From positions 22,804,248 through 22,868,247 of the forward strand of contig OY987266.1 of NCBI GenBank assembly GCA_963920665.1: a stretch of DNA of 64,000 nucleotides, given 5' to 3'. The stretch comes from Straminergon stramineum (lineage: Eukaryota > Streptophyta > Bryopsida > Hypnales > Calliergonaceae). The number at the start of each line of letters is the position of its first letter. The first letter of the stretch is position 1. A program made the position numbers and the translations under genes. Shown piece after piece: positions 1-14,400 of the stretch. The notes beneath the pieces were generated by a model. It worked only from the letters and a program-made list of their open reading frames with translations, made no database searches and had not been told where the DNA came from.

Positions 1-2543
1 GAGGCATGACCCAATCTTCATACAGAGCACCTGCAAGATCAGGATCGATTTTGTACCTAGCGTTGTCCACTTTCCCATGCTCGTTCACTTCCTGACCGTA
101 AGCCCTGGCCTTGTTTGCAACTCTTCGTTTCACATCGTCTTCTACGTTTTTGAAGGTGAGTTCCCCCATAATTGCTTCTCCATCCTATTATTGCACATCA
201 CACCCTCACAATGAACGGAAGGACTAAGAAGGCGTGCAAAATCTAGAGCAAAGTTGCATTTAACCCCAAGCAAAAAATAGGAATTTCACTTTGGAAGTAG
301 ACAGTGAATAATCGGAACTTTCAAACGTAGTTTTATTGTTAAGAAGTGACGCATATAATTTTTTTCTTTCTATTGATAGATTTGATACTTTCCTGGAAAC
401 TTCTCTTTAAGTCATTTCAAGTCCTAAAGATATGGAAGCAGACACTTTTGACTATTTGTGGATTTAAGAGGGAATCCCTCAAGTGCCTAAATAGAAAAAA
501 AAAAAAAAAAAGCGTCTGCTTCCATATCTGTAGTACTTGAAAATTTGAAATGAATCATTTTAGGAAGGCTTAAAAATTGAAAACTACAACGTGCGCACTT
601 CACTTTTTAATGATAAAAAAATGTTTTGAAGTTACTATAATCCATGTTAGCTTCCAAAGTGGAAATCTGTTTTTAGCTCGAGTAATTATGAGTTTGAAAA
701 ACAGAAAATGGAACAGAAGTTACATTTGGGGACAAGAAAGAAAGGGCAATGCGATTTTCAAACCTGTGCTCTTATATGACGCTCAAATTTCTCGGGAGCT
801 TCTGTGAACTTAGCCTCAGCGACGAACTTGCCGTAGTGAATCCGTTTCGAGAGTGCCTGAAGAAACGTCAATGTTAATACTTTCCAAGAGAAAAGAGGTA
901 TGCCTCCCACTTTTACGCTCAAAATGGTGGATCGTTGAAATTCTGCAAACAGAGTTCAACTAAATTTGGAAACAAGAAGAAGAGTCTGAAGCTCATGACA
1001 CCTGAAGGCAGTGCACATCGCAAACAGATGCTGAGCCGTAATTTCCGTCGTCATCTGGTAAGGTGAGCTTCGGCAGTAGATCCTCGAGATACATGCTGTA
1101 GATAGCTGGGTTGATGTTGATATCGTTTGCAGCTGGGTGGAGCACCTGCAAGCGCTACTCTATCAGTCCCAACTCCTCCCACCTAGGTCTTTCACTCTTG
1201 TATGAAATACTATAAAGGAAAACACAATTTTGAGTAGAAAGTCCAGATCAAGCCATACTTTAGAGAGCGGAAGGCTGGGTAAAATAGGCTGAGGTAAGTC
1301 CTCAGGGAAAAAAGGATGTTCATCTGGTGCTTGATACCTCCGCACCTGCCCAATCATGAAGAAGAAATGAGATCCTCCCCTGTGAACATACCTTTTCTGA
1401 AATCCAAAGACATGTAAAAGAGCAAGAAATAGCAATCATTTTCACATAAAATATGAAACCGAGCAGCTTCCAACTCACTTTGGCATGCAAGTTCTCCGTC
1501 TCCTTAAGCATGAACTCAATCAGAGACCCTTCAAATCCGGGGATAATGAAAGAATTTCGGTCATAAGTAGGTGCATTGAAGCTAAATTGGGCACGTTGAA
1601 GTAGTCCATAAATAATGGTGTCCTCCTGGCGTATTAGCGACTCCCGAATAAAAGACAAGGTCAGGGGCTCGGTGTCAGATTCAACACCTGCATTGCTGCT
1701 GCCCGCAGTCACTAGTCAGTACCGTGGTTTGCAGTTCCGTGCACAAACACATGAAGGGACTGTCACATAGTTCCGTGCACAAACTAAAATACCACAAATG
1801 TTCCAACAAGAGGACACCGAAGCAGCAGAAGAGGTCCTGCGCAATGCAATTCATGTAGAAAGCACCAACTACTGAAATACTAAAGGCGCGAATTAAGGTA
1901 GAGGATACGTCGACGACTTAGACGTGAACCTGTCTCCTATACTGACCTCTATTACCAACAGCAGCTCAGCCCATCCAATTCACTTCCTAGGACTTATTAG
2001 CAAGTGTGTAAGCACGACTTGGCTAGGGCCACTGATCTTCCAATGGAAACAGGTTTGTTGCCTATCACTTATAGTGATCTACAACTTCCCACTTCAAAGA
2101 TGCATACGAACTTCAAATCCCCGATAGAAATAAAATCTCAACAGACTACACTCTTGTATCCAAAAATCTCACTACAGCCATAAATTCATCTCCCCCAAAT
2201 CACACTCGTTCAGAACTTAGAATGCTTCAAGTGACGCAAAATAGTATCCTCTGTTTCATAAGCACTCAGGGAGAAACACAGAACATCGGATAATTAAGAC
2301 CCCAGTTTACGAGATCGTATGTTGAGCATGCCCCAAATGGCAAAAAGATCCAAGTGTGTACCTGGAAAGTGGAGGCGAAGCGACGAGGTCGCTAGTCTTG
2401 AGAGGAGCAGGCTGATAGATAGGCGCAAATGCCTTGAGGTGCACAGGACGAGGTCGAGAATTCATTTGCTTAGCGTTCGAGACCGGCGTCGCAGATTGTG
2501 CCGAGGACCAAATTCCAGCGGATGCAGACAAAGCCAGTGCCAT
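1..2543 (-). CDS. Chorismate mutase, plastid type (3' end beyond window)
   Basis: Chorismate mutase converts chorismate to prephenate, the committed step toward phenylalanine and tyrosine, in the plastid. Phase-consistent exons read on the minus strand are 2543-2362, 1698-1479, 1345-1259, 1145-1002, 856-764 and 184 to beyond base 1, all with GT-AG junctions. About 303 residues are visible and the last 15 or so, usually a PLT..V.V.YLLRRL tail, lie outside. Residues 1-60 are rich in Ser, Ala and Pro and poor in acids, fitting a plastid transit peptide. The mature part carries family blocks: LSFIRESLIRQEDTII, HPFFPEDLP, VLHPAANDININ, DGNYGSASVCDVHCLQ, KRIHYGKFVAEAKF and KIDPDLAGALYEDWVMP. The lysine in GKFVAEAKF and the GQEV segment belong to the active-site and C-terminal helices of AroQ-type eukaryotic enzymes. 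The start is the first ATG of the transit-peptide exon. No break or frameshift is seen. Identification is firm; the transit function is inferred from composition. Confidence 0.95.
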
Positions 2544-3936
2544 AGTCGATTAAGCTCGCCAACAACGACACAATTCGTGTAGTCTCCACATATCCACCAA
2601 CCTCGAATTCTCACACAACTCCTCCAACCCTAATCCCCACCACGAGCTCCCCACCAAGTCCGAATCCACCCAAAACGGCAAAACCGGCAAAAACGTCGAC
2701 ACGGAAGCAACTGAACAAACACACACACACAGTGCACAATCAAATGAATTATCTTTTTCAGTTGTACCCACACTCCGAGGATGGACCCACCAAGCGGATT
2801 CTCCAGTCAACCAGCAGCAGCGCCAAAAGTCTCCAAAGTCATTGAAAGACGGGGAAAAAGAGGCAGCACGTCACATCCCTCAATATTCAGAGTCAATGCC
2901 TACACATCTGCGATTGACGAACATCCGGCACACGGTATTTCCTGAAATGCAACCCAGATTCTGAACAAACGAACAGCAGTGATGTGCAGGAAGTACGCAG
3001 AAGTCCGGGACGATTGTTGGATGGGAAATTAGGGTTTAGGCCTTTAGAGACGAGGGATGGCAGTAGTACCACGAGGGTGACCACAAGTGTGAGGACTGAG
3101 GAGTCAATATAGGATGGCTTGTAGGATGGCCACGTCTTATGCGCCGACTGGCTGTTGACGCGTGGACCAGACCTTGCGGGGCTGTTGCCTTTGTCAACTT
3201 CTCTCATGCTTTTGGCTCCGGCTTGCCCATGCTTCTCATGCCCAACCGGCACCGGCACCGGCACCAGTCCTTTTTTTTGCACCACGGGGCCAGATTGCAC
3301 CATTTCTAAATGAATATCTACTTTTCGCCAGAAAAAAGTAATCTTTTTTTGCCAAATTTTTTTCATTTCTATTTAAAATTTGGATGAATTTTCCAAATTT
3401 GGATGAAAAAGTGCATGAATATGATTGAAAAGTATTTTTTGGTCTTAAAGATGGATGAATGGAAAAATTCAATACTTCACCAAATTTTAAATGATCGCCA
3501 TCTTGGCACTTTCTCAAAAAGTAAAAAGAAAAGGGCTAATTGGCACTGAGGGATATGGAACTCATAAGTTAGTCATCACTTCTACTAGCTACTAAGTATG
3601 TTTACTATTATTAAACATAAATGATTTTGATTTGATCTTAACCCTTAAACGATCCCAAGGATATTTTTTTGTCCGATGGAGGACAAAAAATGTCCCTTTG
3701 TATGATAAAAGTGCAATTATTCATCCTTTGAGTTTTTTGCCAAAAGGAGAAATCTTGCACAATAGTTTGATTTCTAATGAGTATTTTTGGTTTCTTTAAA
3801 GTAGATGATCTCACACGGTTCCAAAAGGGATGATTTCCACAATCACCAATTTGTCCTTTAAAAGGTTAATGGCAAGTGAAAAGGGGACTCTAATGCACTT
3901 TAGCATGCATGATTTGGACTCTATTTGAATTAGTTA
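2544..3936. other. Upstream region of chorismate mutase
   Basis: This stretch holds the promoter and 5' leader side of the chorismate mutase gene, which is read leftward from 2543. A short GGCACC tandem (about 3247-3266) and a small 10-bp-stem hairpin (3665-3690, arms of T-rich GTCC and GGAC-A) are visible. TTAA motifs at 3638-3641 and 3866-3869 bracket about 224 bp with weakly similar ends; this resembles the TTAA elements elsewhere in the window, but the end match is too poor to call. No protein-coding gene is supported here. Confidence 0.5.
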
Positions 3937-4014
3937 CACTAGTAGAAAACTATGTTGTGGTGAACAAAAATGTCACCTGGATATTGTTCACCACAACATA
4001 GTTTTCTTCTAGTG
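3937..4014. mobile_element. 78-bp CACTA-type MITE with TTA target duplication
   Basis: This is a near-perfect foldback. The left arm (3937-3967) starts CACTAGTAGAAAACTATG and the right arm (3984-4014) is its inverted copy, with one mismatch in 31 bp and a 16-base loop. The ends are CACTAG and CTAGTG, and the trinucleotide TTA flanks both sides (3934-3936 and 4015-4017). CACTA termini with a 3-bp target-site duplication are the hallmark of the CACTA (En/Spm) superfamily. There is no coding capacity. High arm identity suggests a recent insertion, or selection on or conversion of the hairpin. Confidence 0.9.
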
Positions 4015-4017
4015 TTA

Positions 4018-7000
4018 TAACATTTCAAAGTTGATTGTTTGTACGTGTACCAAAAAATTGGCAATAGGCTTTCCTAGGCTTTCATGTTTTGATTGTGTAC
4101 ATCTTATCACATCAATATCAATAGAAAAAAAAGGGTCTCTACAAGGTTGCTAGAATTAAACCGATGATACAAATAAAAAATTTATATTTTGGGGAAAAAA
4201 AATTTGAAATCAAAATATGACTTGATACCTCAAATTTTGATTTTGAAGTTCAAAAAAATTTCAAGAAATATATTGATATTTTATTTGAAAGTCAGAAACA
4301 AAAGTACAAAGTCTAGCGGTTTTCTTAAGGCCCCAAATTTTCTCTAATTCTAGGTTTTGTTGCCATATTTTGGTCCTCAAAACTTTAGGGTTTGAGAACT
4401 TGGGTAGGCTCTATTGATTTCAAAATTTGGAGGTTTTGCATGAAATTCTTAGAATGGATGCTACTCATTATAATGTAAGTGTGAAACTTTGTTTCATGTC
4501 ATTCCAATATATATTGCAAAAAATAGAAATTATTTTTTGGTATTGTATAGGTTAATACCTACTCAAAAAATTGAACCATTCAATTCCAAGTAATGAAGTA
4601 AAAGTTACAAGGGGTTTTGGATGAAGATTTTGTAGTTTGAATTTTCATATTTTGCATTTATCAACCATCTAAAATCTTCATTCAAAGTGACAAAATCATT
4701 TTTTTAGGACTCAAAATGGAAAGGAATTTACATTCTAACTTACAATGAATTCTACAAGAATTTAATTTAACATGCTAATGTATTCTACATAAGATTGTAT
4801 AACTTAAGTCCTTGAGCCTTTCATTAACCATGTTGGGATTTTTTATTTTTAGGCATGCTCCCATGACTTTGGATTTATTAATTTTCATTATAGCATTTCA
4901 TCACCTCTTGATGTCAATTTTGTTTTGTGCAACACTAGAGGAGATTTTAGGACATTAAGAGACTGTTTGAGGCTTATTTCCAATGTTATTAACCATCCAC
5001 TATTGGCCAAAAGTTTAAAAAGTTTAAAAAAGTTAAAGAAGCTAGAAAAGTAAAGAAAGTTATGAAAATTAATTATAAAATTAATTAAAAATTAATTATC
5101 TAACATAGCAATCTCTTAACCATGTGAGACTGCTTATGTGGTAGAGTTTCCACAGTCTAGGAACTTGCAAGGCCCCCCAAATCCTCTAATGTTTTCATAA
5201 CTATTGCAAAAGTTATAACTTTGTTTGGAATATGCATTTAGGCAATTAGATAATTTACGCAACTAAGAAGTTAAAACTAGATTTGATTGCATAGATGTAT
5301 TCATATTTAAAAAGCTTCCAATCATTCTATTTTGATAGATAAAAAGTTATTCCAAGTTGTTGTCATATTATCTCTTTAGAAAATAACCATATGGAGTTAT
5401 TTTTTGAACTCAATTTCTATATATTCACTTAAGAAAAAATAAAAAAACTGGGAGAAAATTGCATACTACACCATTAAGATGAATATTTCTTAGTTTTTTT
5501 GGTTGAGTTGTTAGCAATTGGGTGTTTTTAGTCCACCTTCCACTTGAAAATAATTCAAGAATGAATTCAAAACAAAATCAAATTGTCATTCATGTGCTTT
5601 TCATAAATATTTTGTTTTCTTCAACTTCGCATTTATTGATACAACCAAAGAACTTTAGGGGTTAATTTTAGAAGGATTAAACCAAAGTAGTCAACCAAAA
5701 ATCATCAAGATCGTAGTTGAATAAGTGCATTTTTTATTTCTAAAGTTTCCATAGAAATCATTGAGCACTTTTAATCTTGGACGTCGTTATTGGATTAACT
5801 CTAAAATGCCTAAGAAGACAGTTTATTTCCTTTGAATGATTTTCTAGGAGGCTTGAAAGATGAAAAAGAAAATTTCATCTAATTTGTTTAAGGGAGTTTC
5901 TTTTACCCCTAATGATGTAGGCAAAATTGTCTTGTTGGACACATTTTCGAGTTTTAGTGTTGTATTGGACATGTGACATCGTGTGTCAAGCTTGTCATGT
6001 ATTGAGTTTTAGCGTCGCAAGTTGTCTACTATGGTCATCAACGCCAATTGAGACAATTTGAAATCTCACTATATTTATGGGCTTATGTTTTGAATGCAAT
6101 ATGTGTAAATCAAATTGAGACACTTTATTGAAATGAAACTTAAATATGTCAAAATCATAAATGGGGGATAATTTATTTGAAAGCCAACCTTAAAGATGAC
6201 TTTATTAGCTTCAAAAGGGCTCTACCAAGCGTTGTGTGATGTTTGGTTGTTGTGATGTAGGGGGGGGGGTACTTTCAAATTGGGCCCAAACTACCAAGAA
6301 CTTGAGTAATTTGTTTGCTTAGTTTTTCTTGAGATTGGATAGAATATAATTGTGAGATCTTGTAGTTTACATTGAGAGTGAGTACCTCAAAAAAATTCAA
6401 ATTATTTGACAACACAATTTAGTAGATATTTAAGTTTGAAGTTTCATTTGGGTCAATGGAAAAACAAGGTAGTATGCTTTGAGGGAGCATATCTTAGTGA
6501 GAATATTTTGAAATGGTGTTTTTTGTGCTTAATGAAACAGAAGAGAGTTGAAAATGCTTATCTAAAATTTGACATCATTTTGGTCATTTTGGGTGGAGCT
6601 TGCAATTTTGGGTGGTCATTGAAATGACAATAGTGTTTGTAAGAAAAACAAGAATGGGCACACTTACCAGTCTTCTCCTTGAGCTCCTTAAATTTTTCTA
6701 TTTATGAGGTGGGCAACAATCCCATTTGTTGGCTGATTTTTTATTTTTTATTTATTTTTTGAAATGTACAACCTTCAAAGGTCACAATGACAATGAGGAC
6801 TAACACGACACATCCATGGCAACTAGAGTTATTATTGGCTAATTTTTCAGTCCATGCCCAAATTGGACCCCCAAATGAGCCATGAACTACACTACACCAC
6901 TCAACATCAAGAAATCCCACAAGGTGGAGTTTAACTTGGGATTTGATGAAACTACCACTATAGATCCATAATCCAATCTATATACTAGAAAAAATTTATT

Positions 7001-8480
7001 TAAAAAAAGACTGAGAATTTGAGAGTGGTCTACTTAATAAAGAAGGGCAAAAACCACGGATGTTGGATATATACTTGTGATTTTTTTTACTTTCCTACAC
7101 AAGAAAATCTAGGGATCACCATTTTAGTAGTGTATTTTGGCAATTTCTGCTCCTTTCTCTTGATCTGAATTTTAGCTATAAAAATAAACTTTTTGGAATT
7201 TGAGACACATGAACAAACTGATGCTCATCAAGTCTTCTTTCTACTCCAATTTGAAAATTTCCTAAAATTCAAATTTTTATTGCTATTTGATCTTTGGACC
7301 TAAAACCAAGGAATGATGATTTTCTAAGTTTAGAATGATAGGATACTTTTACTTGCACCAAACTATTCTACACTTGTGGAGAGAATTTCAGTTTTTTTAA
7401 GCATATTTTGTATTTGATAGGATTTTCTTTCATTTAAAAAAAATTCAAAATAATTTCAAATTTTTCATGAATCACAAAAAACATGTGATTATATCACAGG
7501 AAAATAAACATAAAAGAATTCTTTCCTGTAAAATTGCAAAATGGGAGCATGCAAAGAAAAATACTTAGAAGTAGGGAATGTGGTCATAGGCCTGCCCTTC
7601 TATGGTTAACCCTATAATGTTGCTACAAACACTAAGTGTCCAATGGATGACAGAGAATCCTTCAGTGTTCAAAATTGTCACATCCGAATTTAATGCCATT
7701 GGAAATTTGGGATTGTGATGCATAGCAACTCCGACTCATTTTGTAAAATTGGATTGAAGACATCATCAGCTGAAGACAAGAATTAAAAAGACATCATCAG
7801 CTAGAATGAAGGGTTGGTGGATAGACTATCAGGTTATAAAACATTCTCTCAAAATATTATACTTTAGCAATATTCTCTCGTACTCATGTCGTTGTAAAGT
7901 GTAGCAATAGAAAGATTTTATGGATAAACAATCAGAATTGTTAAGAGTATGTTTAGATCATGAAAGATCCTGTAGCTGAATACAGAATATTCGATAACCT
8001 TAGTTGGTAGTACAGGCAACCAATCAAAATAACCATTTGAAAAAACTAACAGAAGAAAAAGCTCAGTACAATAACAATAGTGCAAGGAAAATCAATGGAA
8101 GAAGCTTACGTGAATGTTGCAAATTAGAGGGCTAGATCACCCAATTGCTGGCAAACACGTACGCAACTCTTCTGGCGAGGATTATACAAGGGTCAAAAAG
8201 TATACAAGGGAGGGGGGCCCAGGTCAATTAGCCTGCAGAGTTTGTGCCCAATTTCCTAAGGGCTTAAAATTGTCTTCCACGAGCTTGGATGCTCACAGCC
8301 TCAACACTAGTGAAAATAAAAAAACAAATGTATACATACATGATGATTCCTGATAATGAAAGCAATAAATAATCGCTTATTGCTAATTGGAAGACTATGG
8401 CTAATCACAAATGAATACTGAAAAACCTGATCTCTATGTGGCGATAGGCTTATACAATGAAGAGAAAGCCCATGCCCTTG
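4018..8480. other. AT-rich intergenic region
   Basis: About 4.4 kb of AT-rich DNA with many homopolymer runs, including a nine-G run at 6261-6269, and no reading frame with codon structure or recognisable protein similarity. The last several hundred bases (about 7900-8480) probably hold the 3' UTR of the methyltransferase gene, which ends at 8481 on the minus strand. Candidate frames at 6406-6627 and 8114-8353 show no family motif and are not called. Confidence 0.5.
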
Positions 8481-11400
8481 TTAATTCATGTATTTTCGAC
8501 AGTTTGATGCTCCGCAGAGACACGGCACTCTTTCTGTATCCTCCTCGTCAAATCGGTAATTATATCTGCAACCACGTCCAGGTACGAAAGAGAAGTTAAA
8601 AACTGAAAAAACTAAGGTACAATTTACTTAATACCTAGTTGCTCAAACCCAAATGGTCCAAAGTGGCCGCCTTAGGAGTTGAAGTAAATCTTTCAGGAAG
8701 CTTCAAGGAAGGTAACAAAATCTACCTACAGGAAGAACAAATCGTACCCGTACATCTTTGAATAATAGAAATGTGTTTTGAAATTTACTGTAATCAGCTA
8801 TTAGCTTCCAAAAAGGATTTTCTAATTTCAAGTTGGGTACCAGGTAGCAAGTAGATAACAATTCATCAAGATAACAGTTTCTAGAATGGAAGCAATATGT
8901 CAGAACTAGGGATATGGCATGCAGTGCTTGCAACTAAAGGATACTGATAGACTAATTGATACATGGGTCGTACGGAAATGTAGGAAGAATCCACTTACGT
9001 CAGTTCCTCCCCAGCTGCAATGTCTTGTCGTGCGATGAGTACAATGCGACTATCGCCCTCCCCATTTTCTCTTTGAAAATCGAGAATTTTTGCGTAACAG
9101 CTTGGATCGCACTGTAAAATATACGAAGTATCCACAGCATAAGGACCAACAATCATTCTGACAAAGATATAGACACGTCAAAAGAAGGAACACCAAAGGG
9201 ATCTCACTCATGCTTTATAGCACCCCCGAAATTTTGAATAACCATACCTTAACCCTTAAATGGACAAAAGTAGTGGCTTCCATATATAAATAAGTTGAAA
9301 TCAATCATTTATGAAGCTTCAAGGAAAATAAAACTGAACCAATAATAAGAATAAATCATATCCTATGAGCTTCCAAAGCGGACTCCCTACTATAGTTCAG
9401 GTACTAAAGTCGTAAGCTACAATAGATGACACTAAGTTTCAGTCGTTTACTTCCATTTCGACCATCCCGTGGAAAATTCAACAAGTGACACGACATAAAG
9501 AGGCAAAAAGGATAAACGACGAATTTCCAACAAGTTTTTCCTAAAGTATGAACATAAAAATTGGTACATACCCTAAATGTGAAAAACTTCTGGGACTGGG
9601 CTACTGGTAACTTACAGAATGGTTGATGAGGCGTGCAATGTTGCCTTTATCAGTAGCATCAATAACGATCTCCTCGTTGATTTTAAACAGCTGATAATAA
9701 AACATGGGCATATAGTGAGTTTCACCACGAGCATAAACTCCACTTATTGATACAATTATACTCAATTCGCAATTGTAAAGCGGTCTTCACCAAGTTACCA
9801 GCAGATGCTGAAGATTGAGTTATTACACCAAAATCAACCATTCACCTCCTAAGGTAAATTCATGTTACCAAGGGGATATATAATTAAGCTGCAGCACTTA
9901 CATAGCAATCTTTGCCCTCCTTTTTGTACCGAATCTCACGAAGGTCTGCTACGCTGCCCCGAACGCGCTCTCCTCTATACTCCACAACCTGATTACCAAG
10001 AAAATCATGAACACATCACATTCTGAATTTTAAAAAGTATTCGGTGTCTAGAAAACAAAGAGATATCCATTTTCTGTACAGACATAAGAACTCTCCCTTA
10101 CAGTGGCAACATCTAATTGTTTTGCATGGATGCAAAATTCAGCATAATGCATGGCAGTGAAGAATGTGAAGCCTTGGGAGAAAGTGAGAGAAAGGCTAAA
10201 TTAGAATCATGTCATGCAATTTACCATCTCCCCTTCTTGGATAGCACGGCGAGAAATGAGACCCCATCCGTGAATTGCTGACTTGCCAAAGCAGACAGTC
10301 TTCTTCTCTGTTTGCTGAAATAAGAAACAAAAAAATAGAAATTCTTATTCAGTAACTGAAAACAATCCAATGAAACAGAAGATTCTGAACTTCAAACAGA
10401 ACACTCAAGGATGCTGAACAAGTTGGTTCCCAATATGTTTAGACAACAGAACTGCATCAAGAGATATGATACTTGTACAGTCACCTTCAATAAGTTTACA
10501 CACGTTGTACTGCAAAGCTGAAAACTTATGCAAATCACAGATTTCAAATCGTTGCTACTCACTCGAAAATCCATCAAATAAGAAATCTAAGCACTGTGCA
10601 CTCTCTTGCCAAGATTAGAACCTCTTAATTGCAAGTAGTTTCAAGGAAAAAGTCCAGTATTTTAATTGATATCATCAATTGAAGCTGGCGACTTGTAGAA
10701 TGCAAGAGGGATGCAGACTTGAAAGTGTGAATTTATTGAAGGTGACTCTATTTGAACACAATACTGCCTCCTCAATAAATTAAAGGCTCATCTCTGAAAA
10801 GGTGTAATCTGAAAGTGCAACCAAATCATTGCGCCATGTAGTACCTGGAGAAATTTTAGTCGCTCTTCATTTGTGAAGACTTTTTCCTTCTTAGGATCCA
10901 ACACAGCAAATTCCTGGTAAAAGAAGTCAATGCACATAATTAAATTGAAACAAATATTGCCTGCAAAATTTAAATTATACACTCAATTTGACCAAGAGCC
11001 ACAAGGCATCTCTGACAAGTTGAGCGTACAATATCACATACCATTTCCTATAAAAAATGTAATGAAAAGCAACTATAATCAGGAAAATAGTTAAGCACAA
11101 GAAACTCATTTGGATTGTGACAAAAATTTCCACAAATAGTGATAATGCAAACTTGAATGTGTAAAAGACTCACCCTCAAACTATTGATATTTTCAACAGT
11201 ATTCCAGGTGACACCTGTGACGCGATAAGCAACGGCCTTCCCTCTCTTCTGTTGCATATCTAAGCTCGTTAGCTCACTTATGATAAAATATGAAAACTAA
11301 TCTATTGAAAGTTCAACAAAGACACATAGATGGGTCACCCTTCTATCAAAAGAGTATCAGATATGTTAGGTTGGAACCTTTATCATAATATTACGAAGGA

Positions 11401-14400
11401 AATTTATGGAACTACAACACAATTTTTGAAAGAAATAAAATCAGTGTAAGAAGGTCGTCAGGATCTAATCGAAAGGCCACCTCGTATTTGGCGTTTCTGT
11501 CATAGGTGGAATAAGGTTGACATCTTGCTGCCGCAGAAGGGGCATCACGTTGGTTGTGCTCCAAAGATTTGCTGACAGTGCCCGAGGCGTAACCTCCAAT
11601 CAAGCTTACAACACTCTCCATCCCAATTGGTTGTTCAGCATCTTTCCTGACGGGAATCTTACCAGATGGTGACTTCAACATCAGGTGCATGTCAGGGCTT
11701 GGCGTTCTGCACCATAAAATACAAATATTGTAAGAAAATGTGGAAGCCTTCGATATAACTGAATGATTTGAACTTAAAGATCAAACATAAAAAACACCAC
11801 AGAAGCTAATATATTACTGGCAAAGCTCAGAACCCACTTATCAAACTCTACACAAACCGAGTAGCATTTCTCCTGTGCACACTGTTCAATAAGGTAAGGC
11901 TCTTTCAATACAAGGCAACACTTTCTTGCCAAATGGAAGTCTAAGCAGTAAACTCACTTGTGAGTGCTGCAATACAAATTCATCCTTGTCATGGGGATTC
12001 CATTCTTGGTCACTGCTCTCATCTGTACGTGCATAGAATTTACCACATGGAGTAAGTTGCCCAAGTAAATCTTTCAAAATCAAAGCTGGAAATACAACTA
12101 GAAAATCCCTCCATGACCGAAAAATCTCAAGAGAGCCGCTTGGCCTTCCATTGATGTTTCATGCACTGAAAAATATACACTAGCGCACAACGTTTGCAAA
12201 AGACTCACATTTGGGGCCCACATTCCACAATTGAACGTTCCTTTCAAGAAATTATAGTCTTGAAAAAATTTAACTGCAGAGTGTGTTTAGAAGCAATAGC
12301 GATGCGAATATACCTCCATGTGATAGCCAGCTCTGAATGCACACATGATATGAAATGGTCTTCGACAATTTTTGTGCGCACAAGTCAGACATACACCATG
12401 CATTTGCTTACATATTCCACATTTCTGTAACAGAGCACACCCAAGCTTAGTTGATAGAATTCAAATGTAACAGAGCATACCAGGGGACCTATACGTTCTA
12501 GAGCCAACAAAATAAGTTACAACGATTAAGAGAGTTAATGCCCAATCGTATTAATCTATCGCACTAATTTCCAAACGCTTGCAAGGTTCAGAGAAGTACA
12601 AGCTATTAACAAAGGGAAGTGACATCCAACACTACTGTAAACAACCTGCACCTTTTAGGAATCAGGGAAAACAGTTCTGAAGTGCACTGCGAAAACATCA
12701 AAGCGTTGACTAGGTAGTTTACCTGCTGAAAGCTGCTCAGATGAATATTGAGGAGGCCCTCAGCTGGTTGCATTTTTACTATGCTTTTAAACCGTACTTC
12801 GGGTACAAACCATGCACAAGTCACATGCACCCACAAATTTGCAGTATTTGACGGCTTCAGTGCTCCACCTGTCAGAACGAGGTCAATGAAAGTCAAGAGA
12901 AAATTACTTAACAGGTGGTAGACAAAAAATTTCAAAATACACATAAGCAGTCCAGTGCATGGAGTATAATATTTTAGACTGGATTCTCTGATGAACTTAC
13001 ATATAGTGACCTAATAATAAGAGCAAAACCACAGAAACCTCCGTCCAAGTTCTCTAATCAAAACCAGAAAAGGTGGCACTAACCTTTAACGGGACACAGG
13101 CAGCACTCTCGTTCAACGTCTGGTGTTTCACACGCACTGCATACCCACGATCCTACACTTTCTGATGCCTTCACACCATAACACTCTTCATGTACTGCCA
13201 CCTGGCACCTATACCATCAAGTGAGAGTAGTCAGTGAAACACAAAATTTCAGTCCACAAACGAGCAGAAAGGAGCAAAGACCAGATATCCCACCCCAAAC
13301 ATCTAAAAAAGAATGCCCATAATTTGCTAGTGCTGGATAAGAAAAGAAAACATAATCACATCAGATAGAGAACTAGAAAATTATACCGATTGCAGATTAT
13401 CATCTTATTATGGTGCCAATCTTCAACCATACGACACACAGCACATCTTTCTGAGGTCCATGTTGAGTTCACCGGCTCATATGGTTCTGTAACACAGCAT
13501 TTATCCTAGTCAAGACACATCTGGTAAAATACGCTAGTTTTTTAGTAGAACATCGATATAACCAAAGATCTAGTTCAATTTGGACATATAATAAAGAATA
13601 CAGAAAAGTCGAGGTTTTGAATTCACTTTAACCATATGTCCGTAAAGCGAAGACGATTAAATAATGAAAAGCGCGCTCAAATTCGAAGTGGCAAGAATAC
13701 CGCATAATTTGAAGAAATACAAACAGGCTTTGGAATAACTAGGCGCAGAACACCAAGGAGAAAAAGATGACAGCTTACGATCGAGATTAGAAAGCAAAGC
13801 CTGCTCTCTGGTTCTGGCAGGAACAAGATCAGGTCCTTCGTATCCCAGACCAAGAACGCCATTACTCAACATAGTTTTTAACTGCACAACACGTTAAACC
13901 ACGAATCAGGGTCAATGAGTATTCGACAAGATTAACTCGTTCAATGAGTAGGTGTGCAAACCTACCACGTACCAAAGTACCCAACAAATAATGACGTAGG
14001 GGCTAAAAGTCATTCCCATGGAATGAAAATGCACACAACACGATATCTAAACCAAAGAGCCATATTCTCCAAATCAAAACCTCTTTATAAAGAAATAATT
14101 AAGATAGAAAAAAGAAAAAAAGAAAAAAGAGAACTACAGATATCACGATTGGAACTAAGATTCACAGGTTTGAGCACGCAGCAATGCAATCCCCTCTGAT
14201 CAGGTAAAACGAGCACGATTATAACTAAGTAAATCCTACTTGAATTTGTAAGGAGGAAGATGAAACTCACCCATGCAAACAAAGGCTGCTCCTCGTCCTT
14301 TAAACGGATGCTTTCCTTCCATTTCTTCTTTCGGCATCCTGTATGCCTCTCCCACTCCGATGGTCTCATGGGATTCTTGGTGCCTTGGCAGCTACTACAC

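Noticed and set aside
3642..3865. Possible 224-bp TTAA element
   Set aside because: Both sides have TTAA but the ends CCCTTAAACGA and CCTTTTAAAGGA match poorly; in AT-rich DNA TTAA is common.
11041..11047. Possible 6-base microexon (Glu-Met) between the exons ending 11174 and starting 10913
   Set aside because: Splice signals fit, but direct joining of the two neighbouring exons is in phase and matches ATX spacing without it.
11820..11885. Possible exon encoding EKCYSVCVEFDK
   Set aside because: The exon 12022-11958 ends in the same phase and gives the correct extended-PHD ending LYCSTHK joined to TPSPD, so this segment is intronic.
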